The position numbers were made by a program, and so were the translations under genes. Positions 27,346 to 36,976 of a stretch of DNA of 43,111 bases are shown here, one piece after another. How positions within the stretch are numbered: the stretch's first letter is position 1; each line of letters opens with the position of its first letter. Source of the stretch: Candidatus Zhuqueibacterota bacterium. Its GTDB lineage: Bacteria; Zhuqueibacterota; Zhuqueibacteria; Zhuqueibacterales; Zhuqueibacteraceae. The DNA lies in the NCBI GenBank assembly GCA_003576975.1, contig QEVD01000027.1, forward strand, positions 1-43,111. The letters run 5' to 3'. The notes beneath the pieces were generated by a model. The model did not search any database, was not told where the DNA came from, and saw only the letters and a program-made list of their open reading frames with translations.

Positions 27346-28623
27346 ATGTCGATAAAACTCTCTTTTCTTGCTTTCGCAGTTGCGTTGGCGGCGGGCTGCG
27401 CGGGCAATATGAATCAACATATGGGCGGCCGGCAACAATCTCTGGGCGTGGTGAATTTTGGCCTGCAAACCGCAAACGTGATTGACCCGAACCGGAACAA
27501 CGTTTTGTGGACGGTGCTCGATGTGCCGCACCGCAGCCTGCAATTTGAGCGCAGCGGCGGAAAATTCACCGCAGAGTTTGAGTTGACCCTGGCGTTGCGC
27601 GATGATCGCGGCCATGCCGTGCAACTTGTCGATGATTCGCGCATGATTACGGTGGACAGTTACGACGCCACGCAGCCGGATACGGTTTATGCCCGGGTAT
27701 CCTATTTCATGGAAGCGCCGCCCGGCGAGTATAAATTGGAAGCAATGGTAACCGATCGCGTCGCGAAAGGGCGCGGCTACAGCACACAACCTGTCGTGAT
27801 TCGTGATCTATTCTCGTCTGACCTCACGTTGAGCGACATCATTCTGGTCGACAGCCCGCCGAAAGAGTTTCCGCGCGAGGATCAAATCATTCCCTCATTT
27901 CGCCAACGCTTTAATACCACCGTCTATGCTTTCGCGCAGGCGCGGCACGTACGCGCCGGGCAACGCTTGCAGGCCATCTTGCGCATTGGCAACACCGAAA
28001 CCGGCAACGCCAACCGCGCCGAGATCGATACCACTGCCAGCCAGGAAACCGTCAACATCGTTTTTCCGATTCCTCCGGCGCAGCTTGGTCTGGGCCGCAT
28101 GGAAATCAGCATGACGATCGATTCCGATCAACGCACCGTGGTTTCCAAACGAAATCTGCTGGTGCGTTGGGCCAACCGTCAAAACGCGACCACGGCAAAA
28201 GCGCTGAATGACTATCTTGAACCATTACGGCTCATCATGACCGGGCAACAATGGAAGGAAATCAAGAATGCCTCGCCGGAAGAACAACGCCGCTTGCTGG
28301 CCGACTTCTGGCAGGAGCGCAATCCTGATCCGGCTTCGAACGCCAATCTCTTGGAAGAGGAATTCTACTGGCGCGTGGGTGAGGCCAACTCTCGTTTTGC
28401 GTGGGGAAAAAGTCAAGGTTGGTCAACCGATCGCGGCCGCGTTTATGTCGTTTATGGCCAGCCCGATGAAATTTTGCGGCAATACGATCGCTATAGCCGC
28501 AGCATTGAAGTTTGGCGTTACGAAGAGCCCGCGCGCGAATTCGTTTTTTACGACGAACAAGGCGATGGCCGCTATCATCTCATTCGCCAAACCAATGCAA
28601 ATTTAGCGGCAACGGGTTTGTAA
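27346..28623 (+). CDS. GWxTD domain-containing lipoprotein
   Basis: 425 residues. The signal peptide ends in a lipobox LAAGC (Cys about 19), so the mature protein is a lipoprotein. The N-terminal two thirds are beta-rich (three sandwich-like segments), and the C-terminal part is the GWxTD domain, with LLADFWQERNPDP, NSRFAWGKSQGWSTDRGRVYVVYGQPDEI and WRYEEPAREFVFYDE. The domain's biochemical role is unknown. The gene starts 10 bases after the Omp85-fusion stop, and its ribosome binding site (TAAGGAA) includes that stop codon. Tight coupling suggests that the two proteins act together at the outer membrane. A terminator follows directly. Confidence 0.92.
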   Translation: MSIKLSFLAFAVALAAGCAGNMNQHMGGRQQSLGVVNFGLQTANVIDPNRNNVLWTVLDVPHRSLQFERSGGKFTAEFELTLALRDDRGHAVQLVDDSRMITVDSYDATQPDTVYARVSYFMEAPPGEYKLEAMVTDRVAKGRGYSTQPVVIRDLFSSDLTLSDIILVDSPPKEFPREDQIIPSFRQRFNTTVYAFAQARHVRAGQRLQAILRIGNTETGNANRAEIDTTASQETVNIVFPIPPAQLGLGRMEISMTIDSDQRTVVSKRNLLVRWANRQNATTAKALNDYLEPLRLIMTGQQWKEIKNASPEEQRRLLADFWQERNPDPASNANLLEEEFYWRVGEANSRFAWGKSQGWSTDRGRVYVVYGQPDEILRQYDRYSRSIEVWRYEEPAREFVFYDEQGDGRYHLIRQTNANLAATGL

Positions 28624-28656
28624 GCGAACAGCAACTGAATCGTTTGCTTTTTAACG

Positions 28657-28686
28657 GCCCACGGCTCACAGCCGTGGGCTTTTTTT
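28657..28686 (+). terminator. Rho-independent terminator after the GWxTD gene
   Basis: A perfect 10-base stem GCCCACGGCT/AGCCGTGGGC (28657-28666 with 28670-28679) around a CAC loop is followed by seven T. It closes the Omp85-fusion/GWxTD operon; the next gene is convergent. Confidence 0.92.
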
Positions 28687-28711
28687 GTGGCAATAGATGC
28701 ATCATGCAAAT

Positions 28712-29896
28712 CTATGGCAAAGTTTGCAGCAATAACCGCTGTACATTGCCGCCCATGATTTTATAAATCTCCTCACGTCCCAAACCCTCCTCCAGCAGAG
28801 CCGCGGTGAGCAGCGCCATCCCGCTGGCGTCGAACGGCGTGGTCACCGCCCCGTCGAAATCCGATCCTAAACCAACGTGATCAATGCCGGCAACGTTGAC
28901 GGCATAACGAATCGCCGCGGCAATGGCAGCGGCATCTACGCCGCAAACAGCGGTTTCCCAAAAGCCGATGCCGATCACTCCGCCGGTTTGCGCGATGCCG
29001 CGCAAATGCTCGTCGCTCAAATTGCGTTGATTATCACATTGCCCGCGGCCTCCGGAATGTGAAACAACAAGCGGCCGGGTTGCAATTGCGAGCACCTCAT
29101 CAATCAAACGCGGCGAGGCATGGGCGAGATCAACCAAAATATGCAATTCCTCCATGCGTTTGACTGCAAGCGTGCCAAACGCCGACAAACCGCCCTTTTC
29201 AACGCCATGAGCGGAACCGCCGACTTCGTTATCGAAAAAATGAGTCAGGCCGATCATGCGATAGCCGGCCTTGAAGAAGATATCGAGATTGTTGAGATTG
29301 CCTTCGAGCGGATGCGCGCCTTCCATGCCGAGAAATCCGGCTGTCATATCGGTTGACTCCCGGCGCGCTGCCATATAATTCTGCAAGTCGCTTGAGGTTT
29401 TGATGAGCACCAACTTGCCGTCCGAACGTCCGGCGATTTCATGAAGTTTGCGCGCTTGAAACAAGGCGCGTTCTTTCAAACTCGTCCACGTCGCAACGGG
29501 CCAGCGTTGCGCCATGGCGAGCAAGGTAATATCGTCGGAATCACCTGTGTTGCGTTCGATATTGAGATTTCGCGGCGTCTTCGTCACGACGGTGAAGGCC
29601 TGTACCGCCACGTTGCCCGCCAGCAAACGCGGCACATCAACATGGCCATCCGTGCTGCGTGTGAGCAAATCACGGTTCCACAAGAGCGCGTCAGCGTGCA
29701 AATCTGCAATAAAAAGCGAATCATGCAAAAGCTGAACCGTCTCAGTAACTCGATAGGGCGGCCGCACATGAACCGCATTCAAACGCCGGGCAACACGCGC
29801 CGGCAGAAACGTGACGACTATCGCGACAATCCCCAACGTTAATCCGGCAACAATAAGAAAACAGCGCTTGAGCAAGCTCTTTTTCGTTTCCGTCAT
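28712..29896 (-). CDS. Peptidase family M19, membrane-anchored
   Basis: 394 residues. An N-terminal membrane segment (about 11-31, CFLIVAGLTLGIVAIVVTF) precedes the M19 domain with FIADLHADALLW, LGMEGAHPLEGN, LTHFFDNEVG, VDLAHASP, VVSHSGGRG followed by QRNLSDEH, and VGLGSDFDG. The domain therefore probably faces the periplasm, unlike the cytoplasmic-looking M19 at 19964. Family members cleave dipeptides. The gene is downstream of the kynurenine-pathway genes on the same strand after 161 bases, so it may contribute amino acids, including tryptophan, to that pathway; this is an inference from position. The ATG at 29896 has only a weak upstream site. Confidence 0.9.
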   Translation of the reverse strand: MTETKKSLLKRCFLIVAGLTLGIVAIVVTFLPARVARRLNAVHVRPPYRVTETVQLLHDSLFIADLHADALLWNRDLLTRSTDGHVDVPRLLAGNVAVQAFTVVTKTPRNLNIERNTGDSDDITLLAMAQRWPVATWTSLKERALFQARKLHEIAGRSDGKLVLIKTSSDLQNYMAARRESTDMTAGFLGMEGAHPLEGNLNNLDIFFKAGYRMIGLTHFFDNEVGGSAHGVEKGGLSAFGTLAVKRMEELHILVDLAHASPRLIDEVLAIATRPLVVSHSGGRGQCDNQRNLSDEHLRGIAQTGGVIGIGFWETAVCGVDAAAIAAAIRYAVNVAGIDHVGLGSDFDGAVTTPFDASGMALLTAALLEEGLGREEIYKIMGGNVQRLLLQTLP

Positions 29897-30057
29897 ACAA
29901 TTTTCAGGGCGGCAGAAATCACATGAATAGCGAGGTCAATTCAAAATTTTTATGAAATGTCTCAACGCATTTGCGTAATCGCAGCACATCCCCTGGTGGG
30001 CGATTTAGGCAATGCTTTCCCAGCCTCACGCCTATTGCGTTTGACCGTTGCCGCGCA

Positions 30058-31431
30058 TCAAGCCTTTGCAATTGGCGTCAATCTTTTGTGGATAAGATGG
30101 TCGGCGCGTTGCCAATCCAGGGCGCGGAGATCGCTCACGTCCCGGCACAGCTCGGCTAAAATTTCGTTTTGAATCTTGCCGCGCGAGAGCGCAACCAAGT
30201 AGGGAATGCGGTGGAACGTCACCATCGAATATTTGGGAATAAAGATTTGGGGATAACGCTGTTCCAGCATTTGCTCGACTTTCTTGCGAAACAAAAAACG
30301 TTCGTCGGCAACGAGATCACGCATCTCCACAAAGTTTTCCAGAGCTAAATCAGCGATGGCGTCGCTGTTGACTTTGCGCAGCTTTTCGTATTCGCTGAAA
30401 ACGTTCTCCCAGTCCGTGCCATACTTTGCAATACACTCGTTCATCATCGTACAATCTTCGAAAGCGCAATTCACGCCTTGCCCAAAAAATGGCACGATGG
30501 CATGCGCGGCATCGCCCAACAACGCCATCTTGCCATTGATATGCCAGGGCGCGCATTTGATTGTCACCATCGCGCCCGTTGGATTCGAAAAATATTCTTG
30601 TACCAAGTTCGGCATCAGCGGCGCCACATCGCCAAACTGCTGCCGAAAAAATGCGGCAACTTTTTCATCGCTGCTCAAGCTTGCAAAACTGGGGTCGCCC
30701 TCAAAGGGGAAGAAAAAGATGCAGGTAAAGCTGCCGTCGATGTTCGGCAGTGCAATAAGCATGTAGGTTCCGCGCGGCCAAATATGAAGCGCATTGCTGT
30801 TTATCACATACTCGCCATTCGGGCCGGCTGGAATGGTCAACTCTTTATAACCATGCTCGATGTAGTGCTGCGAATAATTGAAACGCCGCCCGTGCATCAT
30901 GTCAAAGCGAATTGCAGAGGCTGAGCCATCAACGGCGATCACCGTCTGCGCCGGCAGCAGAGACTCGGCGCCGGAAATTTGATGGCGAAATTTCACTTCA
31001 TTTTTTTCAAAATCCATGCCGGTGCAGCGCATATTGAAATGAAAGGCGACATTGGGATACTTCTCCGCCTCATGGATCAATGCGATATTCAAATTTGCGC
31101 GCGATACGGAATAAATCGCTTCACTCTCGTCTTTGCCGTAGGGTTGAAATGTCAATTCGCCGTCGAGGGCGTGCATCATGCGGCCCCGCATCGGCACCGC
31201 AATCTTCATGATGCTGTCATAAATGCCCACTTCGCGCAAGGCATGAAAGCCGCGCACCGAAAGCGCAAGATTGATCGAGCGTCCGCCGCCGGTTTTTACC
31301 CGGCGCATATCAGGACGGCGTTCATAGATCTCAACTTGCAAGCCCCGACGCGCCAGATAAATCGCCAACAACGGGCCGGCCAGGCCGCCGCCAATCAATG
31401 TTAATTTATTTGTTGCAGTCTTTTTTGTCAT
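30058..31431 (-). CDS. kmo: Kynurenine 3-monooxygenase
   Basis: 457 residues, an FAD-dependent aromatic hydroxylase converting kynurenine to 3-hydroxykynurenine with NADPH and O2. Visible: the N-terminal dinucleotide fold LTLIGGGLAGPLLAIYLARRG, the GGGRSINLALSVRG stretch typical of KMO (not of general hydroxylases), YSVSRANLN, and the second FAD motif LLGDAAHAIVPFFGQGVNCAFED. The length matches the eukaryotic and Bacteroidetes enzymes. AGGGGA precedes the ATG. It lies 24 bases after the kynureninase gene, so the two are co-transcribed. The product is the substrate of that kynureninase. Confidence 0.96.
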   Translation of the reverse strand: MTKKTATNKLTLIGGGLAGPLLAIYLARRGLQVEIYERRPDMRRVKTGGGRSINLALSVRGFHALREVGIYDSIMKIAVPMRGRMMHALDGELTFQPYGKDESEAIYSVSRANLNIALIHEAEKYPNVAFHFNMRCTGMDFEKNEVKFRHQISGAESLLPAQTVIAVDGSASAIRFDMMHGRRFNYSQHYIEHGYKELTIPAGPNGEYVINSNALHIWPRGTYMLIALPNIDGSFTCIFFFPFEGDPSFASLSSDEKVAAFFRQQFGDVAPLMPNLVQEYFSNPTGAMVTIKCAPWHINGKMALLGDAAHAIVPFFGQGVNCAFEDCTMMNECIAKYGTDWENVFSEYEKLRKVNSDAIADLALENFVEMRDLVADERFLFRKKVEQMLEQRYPQIFIPKYSMVTFHRIPYLVALSRGKIQNEILAELCRDVSDLRALDWQRADHLIHKRLTPIAKA

Positions 31432-31455
31432 ATGAATTCCCCTGTGCCTATTTGA

Positions 31456-32721
31456 TTAAAGACTGCCGCGCACAGCGCCGGCGAAACGATAAACATCCAA
31501 AAACGTGTTATACAACGGCACCGGCGCGACGCGAATAACGTCAGGCTCTCGCCAATCGCAAATAAAATTTCTCGCCAACAATGCTTGAAACAAGGCGCCG
31601 CCGTCATTTTTGACTCGCAACGACAATTGCGCGCCTCTTTGATTTTTATCGGCGGGTGTGATGATCGTCAGCATATCGCCGGCAAATTGTTTGAGCAAAA
31701 ACTCCAAATAGCCGGTCAACACGCGGCTTTTCACCCACAATTTTCGGATCGTCACTTCATCAAAGATATCGAGTGAGGCTTTCAAAGCGGCGAAAGACAA
31801 GATGGGCGAGTTGCTCAGTTGCCAGCCTTCGGCAGTCGCAATCGGCTCAAATTCCGGTTCCATCAAAAATCGTTTCGCCTTATTATGCCCCCACCAGCCT
31901 GCCAGGCGCGGCAAATCACAATCCTGAGCATGTCGTTCATGTATAAAACACCCGGCAACACTACCGGGCCCGGCATTGAGATACTTGTAAGAACACCATA
32001 CGGCAAAGTCGGTTCCCCAATCATGCAAAGACAACGGCAAATTTCCGACGGCATGCGCCAGGTCAAAACCAACCATACAGCCCCTGGCATGGCCGGCTTG
32101 CGTAATGTGTTTTATATCGAAGGCCTGGCCGGTATAGTAATTCACGACGCCCAGCAAAATCAAAGCGATTTCATCGCCTTTTTCCTCCAACAACGCATTG
32201 ATATCTTCACTTCGTATCGTCGTTTCATCGGCGCGCGGCTGTAGCTCGAGCAATGACGTTTCAGGGTCATAACCATGAAACTTGATCTGAGACTTGACAG
32301 CGTATTGATCAGAGGAGAAAGCGCTGGCCTCCATCAGGATTTTGTGCCGTTTCGGAGTCGGCCGGTAAAACGTCATCATCATGAGATGAAGGTTTACGGT
32401 GAGCGAGTTCATCGCCACCACTTCACTCGGATGAGCGCCGACCAGTCGTGCGAGCGGCGGCGCGAGAATCTCATGGTAGGATTGCCAGGGATTTTTGGCG
32501 CGCAGATGCGCGTCAACGCCGAGGCGCTCCCAATCCAGCAGTTCCTGCTCAATGTAGGCACGCGCCGATTTGGGCTGCAACCCAAGCGAATGGCCGCACA
32601 AGTAAACACAATCCTCGCCAATTTTAGTTTTAGGGATATGAAAGCGTTCGCGATACTTTGCGAGAGGATCGCGAGCGTCAACGGCCAGGGCAAAATTGCG
32701 GTTGGTACGATAGTCAATCAT
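31456..32721 (-). CDS. kynU: Kynureninase
   Basis: 421 residues, a PLP-dependent hydrolase (fold type I) splitting kynurenine or 3-hydroxykynurenine into anthranilate or 3-hydroxyanthranilate and alanine. Family marks: YLCGHSLGLQPKSA near the N-terminus, MNSLTVNLHLMM, VGFDLAHAVGN, the PLP-lysine region VWCSYKYLNAGPGS, and RLAGWWGHNKAKRF. The length is normal. The gene lies between the cyclase gene (111 bases upstream) and kmo (24 bases downstream). Together with KMO and TDO it gives the full route from tryptophan to 3-hydroxyanthranilate. No downstream ring-cleavage (HAAO) gene is in the window. Confidence 0.96.
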   Translation of the reverse strand: MIDYRTNRNFALAVDARDPLAKYRERFHIPKTKIGEDCVYLCGHSLGLQPKSARAYIEQELLDWERLGVDAHLRAKNPWQSYHEILAPPLARLVGAHPSEVVAMNSLTVNLHLMMMTFYRPTPKRHKILMEASAFSSDQYAVKSQIKFHGYDPETSLLELQPRADETTIRSEDINALLEEKGDEIALILLGVVNYYTGQAFDIKHITQAGHARGCMVGFDLAHAVGNLPLSLHDWGTDFAVWCSYKYLNAGPGSVAGCFIHERHAQDCDLPRLAGWWGHNKAKRFLMEPEFEPIATAEGWQLSNSPILSFAALKASLDIFDEVTIRKLWVKSRVLTGYLEFLLKQFAGDMLTIITPADKNQRGAQLSLRVKNDGGALFQALLARNFICDWREPDVIRVAPVPLYNTFLDVYRFAGAVRGSL

Positions 32722-32832
32722 CCGTGATCAGCCAATCTTGTTTAGTTCAGGATACTCAAAGAAACGACTTCTCTTGACGCCGTCATTCATGCGGACTTCC
32801 TTGCCGAATGAACGCAGCATTTCTGCACAAAA

Positions 32833-33651
32833 TTACAGCGAAACAATCGGGTAAATGACCGGCCGGCTCGGCGCGGCGTCAGCAACAAAACTTGGCGTCT
32901 GAAGATTCAGCAGATACTCTCCATCAGACACACTGTCATCGATGTAAATCATCTCCGTAATGGTTTTCAAAGAAGGATGATTCTCGTCAACATTTTGGCT
33001 GCCTTGCGGTACATTCCAAAACACATGATGGGCGCTCAGCCGGCCTTCGTCAAACATGCGATCCACCGAAGGCAAATCGACAAGCAAATGTTGCACGCCT
33101 AGGCTGGCAACCAATGCCATCGCCTCCCTCGAAAAAAAAGCCGGCATATGTTGCGCATAGCGCCGTGATTTTTTGGCAGGCTCCTGGCGCGATGTACGTA
33201 TGATCAAGCCGCGTAAAAAATCAGCAGAACGAGCTTGCAAATGATTAGATAGCTGCTCACGAGTGACCAGCCAATCTTCCTTTTGCTTCGCCGGGAGGTA
33301 TGAATCGGCGCACGCAAGAGCCGGCTCCGGCGTGACCGTAATAAGAGTCGCCGGAATGAGAGCATTCTGCAAGATGCGGTGAAGCGAAATCCTCTCATGT
33401 GAAATATGCCCGACGCATTCGGTGTGAGTTCCATTGCAATGTGGAATCAATCGATACTCCTCGACGTTACAGCTTCCTCCCCGCCTGGTATCGCCGACAA
33501 ACGAGCCGCTCTCGAAAGGCCGCGCCGTTGCCTCCGGGGCATCAAAATGATTGGGCTGGGCGCCATCAAAACACAATGGAATCGCGAGATCAATCGCGTT
33601 AGCAAGATCTACCCCATAAACCTTCCCTGCAATTTCACATTCAAGCTTCAT
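32833..33651 (-). CDS. Cyclase-family (arylformamidase-like) protein
   Basis: 272 residues from the ATG at 33651 (an ATG at 33684 is also possible). It belongs to the cyclase family that includes KynB, N-formylkynurenine formamidase. The family metal motif, normally HxGTHxDxPxH, reads CNGTHTECVGH here (about residues 72-82). The first His is Cys (with a His just before), Asp is Glu, and Pro is Val. The conserved LLVDLPSVDRMFDEG and AHHVFWN stretch is present. Placed between TDO and kynureninase, it is the obvious candidate for removing formate from N-formylkynurenine. That role is inferred from position and family; the altered motif leaves some doubt. Confidence 0.8.
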   Translation of the reverse strand: MKLECEIAGKVYGVDLANAIDLAIPLCFDGAQPNHFDAPEATARPFESGSFVGDTRRGGSCNVEEYRLIPHCNGTHTECVGHISHERISLHRILQNALIPATLITVTPEPALACADSYLPAKQKEDWLVTREQLSNHLQARSADFLRGLIIRTSRQEPAKKSRRYAQHMPAFFSREAMALVASLGVQHLLVDLPSVDRMFDEGRLSAHHVFWNVPQGSQNVDENHPSLKTITEMIYIDDSVSDGEYLLNLQTPSFVADAAPSRPVIYPIVSL

Positions 33652-34187
33652 GCTAAAAACTGCTTCTCGTTTAATCCGAACCATTCCACTGCGGTTGCAC
33701 TACACCGTCGTTTTCTGCCCTCGTCGCGCATTTCTGGAAACGAAGCAATCAAAGCATTGCGAAATTTTGAGAGAGCGGGGCAATGCTGAATTTGGGCGCA
33801 GGAACGGAACATCAACGGCGGGGCCGCAAGAACCCATTCTGTAAAACCATGATCGCAGATTTCTCGCAACTCAGGCCGGTTTTCGTGGAGAATAGGAGTG
33901 TCAATGTCGAGCTTGAGAGGTAAGCGCTGTTGTTTACTGTACGGCAAGGAAAGCTCATCCATGTAAGCGTGTTCAACGTTTTGCGGCTTGCCAAATCTAC
34001 TGGTGTTCAGTATTTGGTATGGCAAGAATAATCTTGATTTTACCGGCTGATGTGTGTCAAGCTCATTCACGATTGCCAGTAAATTGCTGATCAATGAGCA
34101 TCGAAGGCGATTTTAACCTAAACCGGCGTCGCGGTCAACTCGCATTCAAATAACGGTGATTTGATCGACGGTTTTCGACACTGAGGC
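33652..34187. other. Intergenic region with an unassigned open frame
   Basis: About 540 bases between the cyclase and S9 peptidase genes. A minus-strand frame with a TTG start is open from 34094 to 33648 (148 codons) and would overlap the cyclase start. Its translation has no signal peptide, membrane helix or motif I recognise, and no good ribosome binding site. It may be chance, or the residue of a lost gene. No terminator is evident. Confidence 0.35.
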
Positions 34188-36596
34188 TTAATTGCTCCCC
34201 ACTTCAATCTTGCGATTCCTGACATACTTCTCGGCCCATTCGAACATTTCGGCGAGTGCGTGCAACACGGATTCGCGCGCAACATAGCCGTGACTCTCAT
34301 GCGGCAGCAACACCAAACGCGCGGTGCCGCCATTGCCTTTGATGGCTTGATAGAGCCGCTCGGATTGCATTGTGTGTGTACCGGGATTGTTATCCGCTTC
34401 GCCATGAATGATGAGAATCGGCTCGTTGATTTTATTGGCATGCGTAAAGGGCGAAACTTTCATATAAATCTCCGGCGCTTCCCAAAACGAGCGGCGCTCG
34501 CTCTGAAATCCGAAGGGTGTCAGCGAACGATTATAAGCTCCGCTGCGCGCAATACCGGCGGCAAAATCATCGGAATGCGCCAGCAAGTTTGCCGTCATAA
34601 ACGCGCCATAGCTGTGGCCGGAAACAAAAACGCGCTTGCGGTCAATCACGCCCAGGGAATCGAGCTTGTCAATGGCTGCCCGGCCGGAGGAAACGATTTG
34701 CTCTACAAAGGTATTGTTCATGGTTTCGGGGTCGCCGACCACCGGCATCGTAGCGTCGAGCAAAACCGCGTAGCCCTGTGTCAGAAAAAATAACGGCGAG
34801 GCGCCGCGCAAAAACGTGAAGGTAAACGGCGAGCCGCGGACTTGCCCGGCAGTGGCGGGATCGGAATACTCCAGCGGATAAGCCCAAATCAACAGCGGCA
34901 ATTTCGCGCCGGCTTGATAGCCGGGCGGCAAATACAGCGTGCCTGAAAGCGGCACCCCATCGGCGCGATTGTACTTCACCAGTTCTTTTTTTAATCCGGT
35001 GAGCTGCGGTGCGGGATCTTTGAAATCTGTGAGAGTCGAACGCGTCTTCTTTTTGAAATCGACGATGAAGTAATTGGGCGGCTCGGTTTGCGATTCGTAG
35101 CGGGTTATGATCGTATTGCGTTCTTTACCGAAAAATGCGATGAATTGCTCATAGGCCTTCGGCGGTGATTGAAAAAGTTGTTGCTTGGCCAGCGTCTTTA
35201 GATTCATGCGATCGACACGCGGCCGGTCGCCTTCCGCCGAAGCGCCGCGCGCATTCAGATAAATCCAATCGCCTTCTTGCAGCAAAACGGTTTCGCCGTT
35301 GGGCCGCGTTTCATAGATCGGCCGGCCCGGGTCGTTATAAGCATCGTTCACGCTCAGATCAAAAAGAACTTTTCGCGTTTTGGCAGGCTTGGCCAAATGC
35401 AAAAACGTCGTCGTGCGCCACCGGCGGTCGCGATCATACTCGGCCAGCAAAACTTCATCGCGCTTTGCAGTCCAATCAAAACCGGAAAAGCGATGCTGAA
35501 TCTGCATAACTTCAGCCGGTGCTGCTGTGAAGGGCGCGGCCTGCGTCATAAGCTTGTCGCGAAAGGGGACCTTCTTCAACGGATCGCCGCCGTCAAGCGC
35601 TTCCACCCAAAGCAACTTTGCGGGATGCAACGGCTGCCACTCCACGCTGCGCGGGCCGGTGGGAACGCCTTGCGTTGGAATTTCGTCGGAGATGGGAAGA
35701 TCGGCAATCATGGCGACAAACTGGCCGGTGCGATCCCAGACTTCCGTCGAACGAGAAAAATAAAAATAGGGCACGCGGTAAGAGAACGGTTTCTTGAGTT
35801 TTGTGACAAGCACATACTTTTCGTCAGGTGAAAACTCTGCATTCATAATCATTGCCGGCTCGCCGATCGTCGTCATATCACCGGAAACGCAATTCACCAG
35901 CGCCAGTTGCGTCGTGGCAAAATACTCAAACAACATTTCGTCGTGCGGATTCTTCAATAAATCCTGAAAGGTCATAACCTTTGAAATTTTGCCGGAGGTT
36001 TCCTCGATGTTCGGGCCAAAAGGAACCTTGGGCGACTCCGGCATTTTGCCGCGCCCCGCGGGTATCATTTGCACGAGAAGATGCGTGTTATCACTCGTCC
36101 ACTGAAACGGCGCGGTCAGAACGTCGCTCACGCGCACATTTGCAAGCGCATTGGCTTTGCCGGTCGCGGCATCCGCCACCCAAACCTCGACGCCGTCATC
36201 GAGATCATGTGTGAATGCGAGCTTTGTGCCGTCATAGGACCAGCGCGGCACGCCGATCCTGGCATCTGCGGGCGCTTGCAGGTTAACAATTTTGCCTTGT
36301 TGTATCCAATGAACGGAGAGGCGGGTATACTGGGATAACCGTTGCCGGCTGCCGGTATCCGGATTGATGCGCAAACCGCCCAATTTCAAAAACGGCTGCG
36401 CCAATAATGCAATCGAGGGATGCGGGCGATAATCCACCAGCGCCATCGCTTCTTTGCGCGGACTCACGATCACAAAAGGCGTGGGCGGCGCATCGAGTAT
36501 GGCGACGACTTCCTGCGGCGGAAGTTTGTAAGGCGTTTGTGCGAAGCTGTGCGTCACGAGCAGAAAAATTCCCAAACAAAGTATGATTTTTTTCAT
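34188..36596 (-). CDS. Secreted S9-family prolyl-oligopeptidase-like (glutamyl-endopeptidase-like) peptidase
   Basis: 802 residues. A signal peptide (MKKIILCLGIFLLVTHSFA) implies export. The N-terminal half is a beta propeller (PRWSYDGTKLAFTHD, AEFSPDEKYVLVTK) and the C-terminal part an alpha/beta hydrolase with Ser in GHSYGAFM, Asp in HGEADNN and His in PHESHGY, the catalytic triad of S9. The YPLEYSDPATAGQVRGSP stretch points to the S9D glutamyl-endopeptidase-like branch. The frame is open to 36614; I prefer the ATG at 36596 because it starts the signal peptide. It sits between the cyclase and TDO genes, so it may release peptides that feed tryptophan degradation (inference). Confidence 0.9.
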   Translation of the reverse strand: MKKIILCLGIFLLVTHSFAQTPYKLPPQEVVAILDAPPTPFVIVSPRKEAMALVDYRPHPSIALLAQPFLKLGGLRINPDTGSRQRLSQYTRLSVHWIQQGKIVNLQAPADARIGVPRWSYDGTKLAFTHDLDDGVEVWVADAATGKANALANVRVSDVLTAPFQWTSDNTHLLVQMIPAGRGKMPESPKVPFGPNIEETSGKISKVMTFQDLLKNPHDEMLFEYFATTQLALVNCVSGDMTTIGEPAMIMNAEFSPDEKYVLVTKLKKPFSYRVPYFYFSRSTEVWDRTGQFVAMIADLPISDEIPTQGVPTGPRSVEWQPLHPAKLLWVEALDGGDPLKKVPFRDKLMTQAAPFTAAPAEVMQIQHRFSGFDWTAKRDEVLLAEYDRDRRWRTTTFLHLAKPAKTRKVLFDLSVNDAYNDPGRPIYETRPNGETVLLQEGDWIYLNARGASAEGDRPRVDRMNLKTLAKQQLFQSPPKAYEQFIAFFGKERNTIITRYESQTEPPNYFIVDFKKKTRSTLTDFKDPAPQLTGLKKELVKYNRADGVPLSGTLYLPPGYQAGAKLPLLIWAYPLEYSDPATAGQVRGSPFTFTFLRGASPLFFLTQGYAVLLDATMPVVGDPETMNNTFVEQIVSSGRAAIDKLDSLGVIDRKRVFVSGHSYGAFMTANLLAHSDDFAAGIARSGAYNRSLTPFGFQSERRSFWEAPEIYMKVSPFTHANKINEPILIIHGEADNNPGTHTMQSERLYQAIKGNGGTARLVLLPHESHGYVARESVLHALAEMFEWAEKYVRNRKIEVGSN

Positions 36597-36976
36597 GGCG
36601 TCTCTTTCGTCCATTCACTTCAACTGGGATCAAAAAGGCAGGGCGCGTCACAATAAAGATTGGCGCTCCAGAAAACTGGATTATTGCGCAAAGGCAGTCC
36701 TGACGCCCTGGGACGCAGATCTTTGAACCCAGTACTTGGACCGGTGATCATCGCCCTGCCTTATTATATGCGATTCGCGAGTCGATATACGATAGGATTT
36801 TTTCCAGATGCTGTTATGAAAAAATTGCGCACGCTGGGCATCTTCTGCCAGCGGCTCCGCCACCTTCAACGCCTTCGTGGCTGCCACAAAATCATCTTTA
36901 TCGCTTGAGGCCGAGAATGAAGATTGCTTTTACGCACAGCATTAATCATTGTGCGTCACAGCAGCTCGCACCTGGC
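36597..36976. other. Intergenic region with short unassigned frames
   Basis: About 380 bases between the S9 peptidase and TDO genes. A minus frame of some 75 codons (about 36681-36905, containing AATKALKVAEPLAEDAQRAQ) has a protein-like helical pattern but no start with a ribosome binding site, and I recognise no family. An overlapping plus frame (36660-36908) is no better. It is possibly a gene remnant. Confidence 0.35.
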
